In this document: positions 17,113 to 21,802 of the stretch, in pieces | Layout of the letters: every line of letters begins with the position of its first letter | How positions within the stretch are numbered: position 1 is the stretch's first letter | Source: Pseudomonas citronellolis | GTDB lineage: Bacteria; Pseudomonadota; Gammaproteobacteria; Pseudomonadales; Pseudomonadaceae | DNA: 64,000 bases | Direction of reading: 5' to 3' | Assembly: GCF_900112375.1 (NCBI RefSeq) | Contig: NZ_FOLS01000010.1 | Coordinates: 62,001-126,000, forward strand | Position numbers and translations under genes: made by a program | The notes under the pieces: model-generated | What the model was told of the DNA's origin: nothing | What the model saw: only the letters and a program-made list of their open reading frames with translations | Database searches by the model: none

Positions 17113-17171
17113 ATCGCAGTTTGCTATGTCGTCGGTATTGCCATACTATACCGAGCATAGCAATTTGCGAT
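17113..17171 (+). promoter_or_regulatory. higBA promoter inside a 16-bp inverted repeat operator
   Basis: Arms at 17113-17128 and 17156-17171 (ATCGCAGTTTGCTATG and CATAGCAATTTGCGAT) match as an inverted repeat at 14 of 16 positions. Between and overlapping them lies a sigma-70 promoter, TTGCTA (17121) and TACTAT (17144) with a 17-base spacer, predicting a start near 17156. This is what an autoregulated toxin-antitoxin operon would have: antitoxin bound to the arms would block the promoter. The region is visibly AT-rich compared with the flanking phage genes. Confidence 0.75.
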
Positions 17172-17183
17172 GAAAGGCCAGGC

Positions 17184-17468
17184 ATGCACGTCATCACCCA
17201 AAAGCGCATCTGGGAAGCCCAGCAGAAGTGGCCCCACTCTGCCACTGCCTTGGAGGCGTGGTATCGGCTGATGCGCCGCTTGGAGCCGGGCGACTTCGCC
17301 GCGATGAAACAGGCCTTCCCCAGCGTCGACAAGGTCGGCAACAAGCATGTGTTCGACATCGGCGGCAACAAACTGCGCCTGATAGCCGTGGTCGACTACC
17401 AGTTCAAGAAAGTCTTCATCCGCGCCGTGCTCGATCACAAAGAGTACGACCGCAACCAGTGGAAGTGA
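17184..17468 (+). CDS. higB: HigB-family mRNA interferase toxin
   Basis: The 94-residue protein starts at ATG 17184 (MHVITQKRIWEAQQKWPHSA). It has the HigB_toxin signature: ALEAWYRLMRR, KQAFPSVDKVGNKHVFDIGGNKLRLIAVVDYQFKKVFIRAVLDHKEYDR. HigB toxins have a RelE-like fold and cleave translated mRNA. The toxin gene precedes the antitoxin gene, the typical higBA order, with an eight-base gap. It sits between the late tail genes and the immunity region as a moron. Confidence 0.9.
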   Translation: MHVITQKRIWEAQQKWPHSATALEAWYRLMRRLEPGDFAAMKQAFPSVDKVGNKHVFDIGGNKLRLIAVVDYQFKKVFIRAVLDHKEYDRNQWK

Positions 17469-17476
17469 GGTGGACA

Positions 17477-17878
17477 ATGAGCGCAATCCTGAAGCAAGCG
17501 GCAGAGCATTGGCGCTTTGTCGCCCCGCTGCTGACCCCGCCGCAGACCGAGGCCGACTATGACGAACTGGTGGAGACGCTCGACGAGCTGCTCGACCAGA
17601 TCGGTGACGTCGAAGGGCACCCGCTGGCCGGCCTTGCCGCACGCATCGGCGACATGATCAGCGCCTACGACGCCGAGCATTACCAGATCCCCGCTGCGCC
17701 GGGGCACGAGGTCCTGCGCTTCCTGATGCAGGAGCATGGCCTTCATCAGGACGACCTGCCCGAGGTAGGCCCGCAGTCGGTGGTGTCGGCGATCCTGGCG
17801 GGGAAGCGGCAGCTCAACGTGCGCCACATCCGTGCCCTGGCTGACCGATTCAACGTGCCGGCGGACGTGTTCTTCTGA
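17477..17878 (+). CDS. higA: HigA-family antitoxin (HTH)
   Basis: The 133-residue protein begins at ATG 17477 with GAGGTGG upstream. The C-terminal third carries an XRE-type helix-turn-helix (FLMQEHGLHQDDLPEVGPQS, AILAGKRQLNVRHIRALADRF, NVPADVFF). The N-terminal acidic part (EADYDELVETLDELLDQIGD) is the likely toxin-binding region. It should neutralise HigB and bind the inverted repeat at 17113-17171. Confidence 0.9.
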   Translation: MSAILKQAAEHWRFVAPLLTPPQTEADYDELVETLDELLDQIGDVEGHPLAGLAARIGDMISAYDAEHYQIPAAPGHEVLRFLMQEHGLHQDDLPEVGPQSVVSAILAGKRQLNVRHIRALADRFNVPADVFF

Positions 17879-17905
17879 CCCCTGACTCAAGGACGGAGTG
17901 GCCTC

Positions 17906-18751
17906 ATGAGCGCAGCGCAACAACTGATTCCGGTGCCTTTCTATGAGGACACCATTGTCCTGGTAGGGCAGGCCGAGCAGCCTTTCGTGGCGATGAAGTC
18001 GGTGGTCGAAAACATGGGGTTGGCGTGGCAGGTACAGCATCGGAAGCTGATGGAGCGTTTCGCTTCAACCATCACCGAAATGGTGACAGTTGCCGAGGAT
18101 GGCAAATTGCGCAATATGACGTGCCTGCCACTTCGCAAGCTCCCGGCCTGGCTCTACTCCATCAGCCCCAACAAGGTGAAGCCCGAGCTGCGCGACAAGA
18201 TCATCCGCTACCAGAACGAATGCGACGACGCCCTCTGGGACTATTGGAGCAAGGGTTCTGCTACGCGCCCAGGCGCTGCTGGCATCACCCAGCAACTCGC
18301 TGTCTCACGCCACCGCCTGGCGTTGCTCAAGGAGCTACACCGCACCCGCGACCGCACCTTGCGGGAGGCGATTCACCAGCAGCTGGACCACGCTTCACGC
18401 CTGCTCGGCTTGTCCACGCCGGAGCTGAACAGCATTGGCTGGGCCGATCCCGAAGTGCCGGACGTGCTAGCCGACTTCTGGGATGCCCTGGAACAGCTGG
18501 AGCAACAGGGTGTAAAGGTCAATCACTCCAAGAACCCGCGCCGGCTGGCCCTGCACTTGATCACGCTGGGGCGCCAGTTCAAGAAACATCAGATACCCGT
18601 CGACGTGGGGGCGGAGTTGCGGCAGGCACTCCGCCAGAGCAGAAACCCGCGCTTCGTGCATCGCCGGAATACCGCCAGTGCTATCGAAGGCAAGGGCGTC
18701 AACTGCTGGGTTTTCGAACGGATCACGGCCCCAGAGACGGCAGCCCAATAG
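17906..18751 (+). CDS. Phage antirepressor (P22 Ant N-terminal-type domain) with novel C-terminus
   Basis: The 281-residue protein has an N-terminal P22_AR_N-type domain (about 5-115: VPFYEDTIVLVGQAEQPFVAMKSVVENMGLAW, CLPLRKLPAWLYSISPNKVKPELRDKIIRYQNECDDALWDYW). Such proteins antagonise phage repressors. The C-terminal ~75 residues (from VNHSKNPRRLALHL near residue 205 to NCWVFERI) resemble the C-terminus of the primase-helicase at 21799. A rho-independent terminator follows immediately. It reads rightward, convergent with the leftward small gene and repressor unit. Confidence 0.82.
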   Translation: MSAAQQLIPVPFYEDTIVLVGQAEQPFVAMKSVVENMGLAWQVQHRKLMERFASTITEMVTVAEDGKLRNMTCLPLRKLPAWLYSISPNKVKPELRDKIIRYQNECDDALWDYWSKGSATRPGAAGITQQLAVSRHRLALLKELHRTRDRTLREAIHQQLDHASRLLGLSTPELNSIGWADPEVPDVLADFWDALEQLEQQGVKVNHSKNPRRLALHLITLGRQFKKHQIPVDVGAELRQALRQSRNPRFVHRRNTASAIEGKGVNCWVFERITAPETAAQ

Positions 18752-18756
18752 CAAAG

Positions 18757-18786
18757 AGCCCCGGATTGTCCGGGGCTTCTTTTTTT
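18757..18786. terminator. Rho-independent terminator between antirepressor and repressor units
   Basis: A 9-bp perfect stem (AGCCCCGGA / TCCGGGGCT, 18757-18765 and 18769-18777) with a 3-base loop is followed by a run of T (18778-18786). On the opposite strand it is preceded by no comparable T-run beyond short A/T sequence, so it mainly ends the rightward antirepressor transcript. It lies exactly between convergent genes and may act both ways. Confidence 0.9.
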
Positions 18787-18788
18787 CG

Positions 18789-18965
18789 TCAGCCTTCCAG
18801 GTCCGCCAGCTTCTCCAGTCCATCCATGAGCCTGAATAGCGCCGCCTGGTCCTGAGGCTGCAGTCGCCGGAAGCGTCGCAGCAACACGTGCTCCTGCGCG
18901 CTGAGCCGTTCAGGCTGCGGCCAATTCTCGGTCGCAGTGGGTGCAGGCAGTTTGTTGTTCTCCAT
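18789..18965 (-). CDS. Small leftward hypothetical protein downstream of repressor
   Basis: This 58-residue reading frame begins at ATG 18965 on the minus strand with a good GAGGGAG ribosome site eight bases upstream. It encodes MENNKLPAPTATENW, then a helical RLSAQEHVLLRRFRRLQPQDQAALFRLMDGLEKL. The segment looks like a small helical regulator, but no family is recognised. It would be co-transcribed with the repressor at 19139-19471, 173 bases upstream, and stops just before the terminator. The strong ribosome site is the main support. Confidence 0.5.
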   Translation of the reverse strand: MENNKLPAPTATENWPQPERLSAQEHVLLRRFRRLQPQDQAALFRLMDGLEKLADLEG

Positions 18966-19138
18966 GGGTGTACTCCCTCACATCCTCGGGCGCCCGATGC
19001 CACCTTGGCACCGTCCAACAGCCCTCGGGAGTACGCCATTCTCTGCACGGCGGCACGTGCCACCAGGGGAAATCCTTATCCGATGGTCTGAGCATTTCGA
19101 ATCAAAGTGCCATCACCGACCAACGGCGCCGTGGTGGC

Positions 19139-19471
19139 CTAGTTCGATTTGTTGGCAGTGGAGGCTATGTACATCGCGAACACCATACGGTGAACCGATT
19201 CTTGATCAGACGGAGAGAGGGCCCGATAGAAACGGAGAATGTCCGCTTCCTCGGTCGTCACGGCCTCAATAGGCTGACGGACCCCGAATACGACATACAG
19301 CATGTCGAGTCCAAGTTTCGAGGCTTTCACGAAGTACTCAGCGTCGGGGCTTCGCTCGCCCTTCTCGTATGCGAGTTGGGTGTTCTTCGAGATACCACAT
19401 TCCTTAGCTAGATCGGTCTGGTTCAGGCCGATCTTCAGCCGCTCTTCCTTCAGGCGTGCGCCTATGGTCAT
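19139..19471 (-). CDS. Phage repressor, XRE family (CI-like)
   Basis: The 110-residue protein has an N-terminal helix-turn-helix (MTIGARLKEERLKIGLNQTDLAKECGISKNTQLAYEKGERSPDAEYFVKASKLGLDMLYVVFG). The short C-terminal helical part (DILRFYRALSPSDQESVHRMVFAMY) is probably for dimerisation. No LexA-like peptidase domain is present, so induction is more likely through the antirepressor than RecA cleavage. It is divergent from the early operon, as expected of the lysogenic repressor. Confidence 0.87.
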   Translation of the reverse strand: MTIGARLKEERLKIGLNQTDLAKECGISKNTQLAYEKGERSPDAEYFVKASKLGLDMLYVVFGVRQPIEAVTTEEADILRFYRALSPSDQESVHRMVFAMYIASTANKSN

Positions 19472-19557
19472 GAAAATAGGACCTCAATGCGTTGACATTC
19501 CCTATTTTTGGGACCATCATCGCCAACAAATCACACGAAATCACACGAATGTGGACT
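19472..19557. promoter_or_regulatory. Divergent immunity-region control sites between repressor and early operon
   Basis: The 86-base gap holds an inverted repeat AAAATAGG (19473-19480) / CCTATTTT (19501-19508). It also holds a good -35-like TTGACA at 19492-19497 and a tandem 10-base direct repeat AAATCACACG (19528-19537, 19538-19547). These are the natural candidates for operators of the repressor and of the gp16-like regulator. The -10 element of the rightward promoter (CATCAT at 19515) is weak, so promoter placement is tentative. Confidence 0.55.
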
Positions 19558-19770
19558 ATGCCGAACGCCTACCCCACGGAGCAAGCCTGCGAGGCTGCCC
19601 GTCAGCGCATCTACGACCAGGGCCTTACGGTTCGGGAATGGGCCGATAAGAACGACCTGGGTGAAAGCACCGTCTACGCCGTGCTCAACGGTCAGAAGAA
19701 GTGCCTCCGCGGCAAGGCGCGCCGCGTCGCCATTCTGTTGGGTATCAAAGACGGCGTGATTTCACAGTAG
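19558..19770 (+). CDS. BcepMu gp16-family DNA-binding regulator (Cro-like position)
   Basis: The 70-residue protein (MPNAYPTEQACEAARQRIYD, GLTVREWADKNDLGESTVYAVLNGQKKCLRGKARRVAILLGIKDG) has the gp16-family helix-turn-helix. Its hallmark is the YxVLNGxxKCLRGxxxRxAxxLG pattern. It is first in the rightward early operon opposite the repressor, the place of Cro/Cox. The ATG at 19558 is chosen to give the usual family length. ATG 19549 (three codons earlier) is an alternative. It probably controls the lysis-lysogeny switch. Confidence 0.75.
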   Translation: MPNAYPTEQACEAARQRIYDQGLTVREWADKNDLGESTVYAVLNGQKKCLRGKARRVAILLGIKDGVISQ

Positions 19771-19799
19771 TGGCAGTCGGTTTGGGGGAAAACCAGAAG

Positions 19800-20273
19800 A
19801 TGAAGCGCAACATCCTAGACAGCCGCCGCAAGGTGGTGCAGGCCATCATCGGCGCCTACCCCGGGGGACGGGAGTGCGCGGCGACGCGCCTGGGCCTGGA
19901 CCTGAAGAAGTTCGACAACCACGCCTACGAGTCCGCCGGCAGCAGGCCGCTGACCGACGAGCAGCTGCATGTGCTCGAGCAGGACGCCAACACCACCTAC
20001 CTGCCGGAGTACTTGGCCCAGCTGTACAACGGCATGTTCGTGCCGCTGCCCGACCCCGAGTCGGTGGACAACGTGGACCTCTACAGCCGGTCCGTGCGCG
20101 CCTCGGTGAAGCGCGGCGCCGTCGACATGATCATCGAGAAGGCGCTCGAAGACGGTGTGATCGAGAGCGACGAGGCCAAGCTGATCCTCAAGGCCCACGC
20201 GGAGTACATGGCCGAGCGCCACGGCGAGGTGATGGCCGTCATCGCGGTGCACAGCGAAGGGGGCAATGCATGA
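19800..20273 (+). CDS. Phage regulatory protein CII family (CP76-like)
   Basis: The 157-residue protein begins at ATG 19800 after a GGGGGAAAACC leader. It has the CII/CP76 pattern: RRKVVQAIIGAYPGGRECAATRLGLDLKKFDNHAYESAGSRPLTDEQLHVLEQDANTTYLPEYLAQLY. The C-terminal part is helical and acidic. These proteins are transcription regulators in P2-like and 186-like phages. Its stop overlaps the next gene start (ATGA). Confidence 0.82.
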   Translation: MKRNILDSRRKVVQAIIGAYPGGRECAATRLGLDLKKFDNHAYESAGSRPLTDEQLHVLEQDANTTYLPEYLAQLYNGMFVPLPDPESVDNVDLYSRSVRASVKRGAVDMIIEKALEDGVIESDEAKLILKAHAEYMAERHGEVMAVIAVHSEGGNA

Positions 20274-20476
20274 AAAAGCTCCTTCTTAGATGCCCCGCCT
20301 GCAACGCTAGAGTCCGAATCCGGGTGCAAAAACGATCCCCGGGCACCCTGGGTTGGCAAACCGAGAGACCTGTAAAAGCGGAGTGCACAAACCAAGACTG
20401 CGGCTGGAACGCCCCCGGCGTGGACAAGTTCGACCAGGACCAAGGTCCTGGACTTCTGCCGAGGTTTCAACCATGA
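20270..20476 (+). CDS. Small Cys4 zinc-finger protein, Ogr/Delta-like
   Basis: The 68-residue protein has two Cys pairs: RCPACNARVRIR at residues 8-11 and ECTNQDCGW at about 39-44. This is the C-x2-C...C-x4-C pattern of Ogr/Delta late activators. It is translationally coupled on both sides: its ATG overlaps the CII stop and its TGA overlaps an ATG at 20473. It is a partial relative of the Cys4 protein at 20897. Either one could be the activator of the sites at 3822 and 10371. Confidence 0.7.
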   Translation: MKKLLLRCPACNARVRIRVQKRSPGTLGWQTERPVKAECTNQDCGWNAPGVDKFDQDQGPGLLPRFQP

Positions 20477-20489
20477 GCAGCGGCGGCTA
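20473..20489 (+). repeat. 17-bp direct repeat, copy 1 (start of a zinc-finger gene)
   Basis: The 17 bases ATGAGCAGCGGCGGCTA are identical to 20897-20913, where they encode the first residues (MSSGG) of the Ogr-like protein. Here the same sequence overlaps the stop of the preceding Cys4 gene but leads into no zinc finger. Instead the 407-base insert carrying a head-to-head gene pair begins. The repeat looks like the scar of an insertion or duplication. Confidence 0.85.
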
Positions 20490-20705
20490 TTCCTTGCCCA
20501 GTCGGCCGCGAACTTCCTTGAGCGCGGTGACCACGTCATCGACAGCGAAGCGGATGTCCCTGGCACTGATCGCAATGCCAGTTTGCATGCCGCTGCCGGT
20601 TAGGCGCTCTGTCTCACGGCCACGCATCACCTCGACCAGTTTTTCGTGCCGGACCTGCAGGCGTTCGATCAGGTCTTCCACATCCTTTTGCGAGTGAGTT
20701 CCCAT
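20487..20705 (-). CDS. Leftward small helical protein, opposite to the early operon
   Basis: The 72-residue frame starts at CAT 20703-20705 with TTGAGG about seven bases upstream on the minus strand. It encodes MGTHSQKDVEDLIERLQVRH, then TGIAISARDIRFAVDDVVTALKEVRGRL. It is amphipathic and helical. Its start codon and that of the rightward gene at 20704 overlap in a CCATGG palindrome. The C-terminal region resembles that of the neighbour (SHIRMAIGDAITPLNIAFE). No function is recognised. It may be an inverted paralogue. Confidence 0.5.
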   Translation of the reverse strand: MGTHSQKDVEDLIERLQVRHEKLVEVMRGRETERLTGSGMQTGIAISARDIRFAVDDVVTALKEVRGRLGKE

Positions 20706-20895
20706 GGCAAACCTCAATGACCAAACCAGAGAAGAGCTGCTCAGCGTGCTGGACCATGCGCAGCAGCGGCTGGACACGCTACGGGAAACGGTTCGTACAG
20801 CCAAGGGGGCGCTGGCAGACAGCCACATCCGCATGGCGATCGGTGACGCCATCACGCCGCTGAACATCGCCTTCGAGATCATGGAGGAGCGCTGA
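20704..20895 (+). CDS. Small helical hypothetical protein
   Basis: The 63-residue protein MANLNDQTREELLSVLDHAQ... is strongly amphipathic and probably a helical hairpin. It stops one base before the start of the Ogr-like gene (TGA-G-ATG), so it is translated in the early operon. The ribosome site is weak (GAGTGAG). It looks distantly related to the divergent leftward frame with which it shares an overlapping start palindrome. Confidence 0.55.
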   Translation: MANLNDQTREELLSVLDHAQQRLDTLRETVRTAKGALADSHIRMAIGDAITPLNIAFEIMEER

Positions 20896-20896
20896 G

Positions 20897-20913
20897 ATGA
20901 GCAGCGGCGGCTA
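20897..20913 (+). repeat. 17-bp direct repeat, copy 2
   Basis: These bases are identical to 20473-20489 and form codons 1-5 plus part of codon 6 of the Ogr-like gene. The two copies bound the 407-base segment that contains the head-to-head small genes. Confidence 0.85.
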
Positions 20914-21202
20914 CAAGTGCCTGTGCCCGGCCTGCGGGCACCCGATGCGCATCCGCAGCAGCGAGGTGCAAAGCCCCAGCGTCAAGGCGATGTACGCGCA
21001 ATGCACCTACCTGCCCTGCAGCGCCTCCTTCTCCGGCTCGCTGTCCTGGGACTTCGAAATCAGCCCGTCGGGCATCGACCGCCCCCGCGTCCAACTGCCG
21101 GTGGCGCCTTCCGTGGAGCGCATGCGCGCCATGCGCGACAACCGCCTCAAGACGGACCAGCTCGACCTGCTCGACACCCTGCCCATGGAGGCCACGGCAT
21201 GA
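20897..21202 (+). CDS. Ogr/Delta-like zinc-finger transcription activator
   Basis: The 101-residue protein starts MSSGGYKCLCPACGHPMRIRSSE and continues MYAQCTYLPCSASF. This gives C-P-A-C and C-x4-C pairs at about residues 10/13 and 35/40, as in P2 Ogr and satellite P4 Delta. Those proteins activate late promoters through RNA polymerase alpha and a TGT-N12-ACA site. This gene lies in the early operon rather than after gpD as in P2. The C-terminal helical part (APSVERMRAMRDNRLKTDQL) is longer than in Ogr. Confidence 0.78.
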   Translation: MSSGGYKCLCPACGHPMRIRSSEVQSPSVKAMYAQCTYLPCSASFSGSLSWDFEISPSGIDRPRVQLPVAPSVERMRAMRDNRLKTDQLDLLDTLPMEATA

Positions 21203-21501
21203 GACCGCAACCGATCAACGTCAACGACTACCGGGACTTCATGCAGGCCGCCGCGCGCTCCTACCTGGAGCGCCGCAAGGACCAGTACCTCTCCGGCGAC
21301 GACCACCTGTTCAACGCCTGCGTCAGCCACCTGACCAATGCCCTCGAGGTGCCGGTCTTCCTGTCGCAGTCCCTGGTACAGCGCGCCTGGAGCGACCTGT
21401 TTCCCCAGCCCAACCCTCAGCTCGAGGTCGTCTGGATCGGCTGGGACTGGGGCCTCGGCGATGCCGACCGCCTGATCGACGAACGCCCGAAACACCCCTG
21501 A
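21199..21501 (+). CDS. Conserved phage hypothetical protein
   Basis: The 100-residue protein (MRPQPINVNDYRDFMQAAAR, YLERRKDQYLSGDDHLFNACVSHLTNALEVPVFLSQSLV, WIGWDWGLGDADRLIDERP) overlaps the preceding gene by four bases (ATGA). No domain is recognised. Codon use and spacing agree with a real early gene. The acidic, aromatic C-terminus is unusual but uninformative. Confidence 0.65.
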   Translation: MRPQPINVNDYRDFMQAAARSYLERRKDQYLSGDDHLFNACVSHLTNALEVPVFLSQSLVQRAWSDLFPQPNPQLEVVWIGWDWGLGDADRLIDERPKHP

Positions 21502-21568
21502 TCCCCCGAGCCCAGCCCCGCCTTGCGTGGGTTTGGGCGAGTTACGCCCTGAATTCGAGGTATCCGCC

Positions 21569-21802
21569 ATGAGCGGTCAGATTTCCATCAACGTCGACAT
21601 CGACACGACACAGGCCTCCAGCTACCTGGCCTGGCTGGTCAGCCAGTACGAAACCGCCATGGCGGCGTTCTGGTTCGACGACCGCTACCGCTACACCCCT
21701 CAGGGCTTCCGGGCCAAGCGCATCATCGAGGACCACCCGCACATGGTCGGCCTGGTCCGCACCATCCGCGCGCTGCGCGCCCAGCTGGGAGTCGCGGCAT
21801 GA
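21569..21802 (+). CDS. Conserved phage hypothetical protein
   Basis: The 77-residue protein begins at ATG 21569 (MSGQISINVDIDTTQASSYL) and ends with RTIRALRAQLGVAA, overlapping the primase start by four bases. It looks like a small alpha/beta protein with an aromatic middle (AAFWFDDRYRYTPQGF). No family is recognised. Coupling to the primase suggests a role in replication. Confidence 0.65.
   Translation: MSGQISINVDIDTTQASSYLAWLVSQYETAMAAFWFDDRYRYTPQGFRAKRIIEDHPHMVGLVRTIRALRAQLGVAA

Noticed and set aside
20473-20697. Rightward frame beginning MSSGGYSLPSRP
   Set aside because: Apart from the repeated first codons it is Ser/Arg-rich antisense of the leftward small gene and has no zinc-finger Cys pairs.
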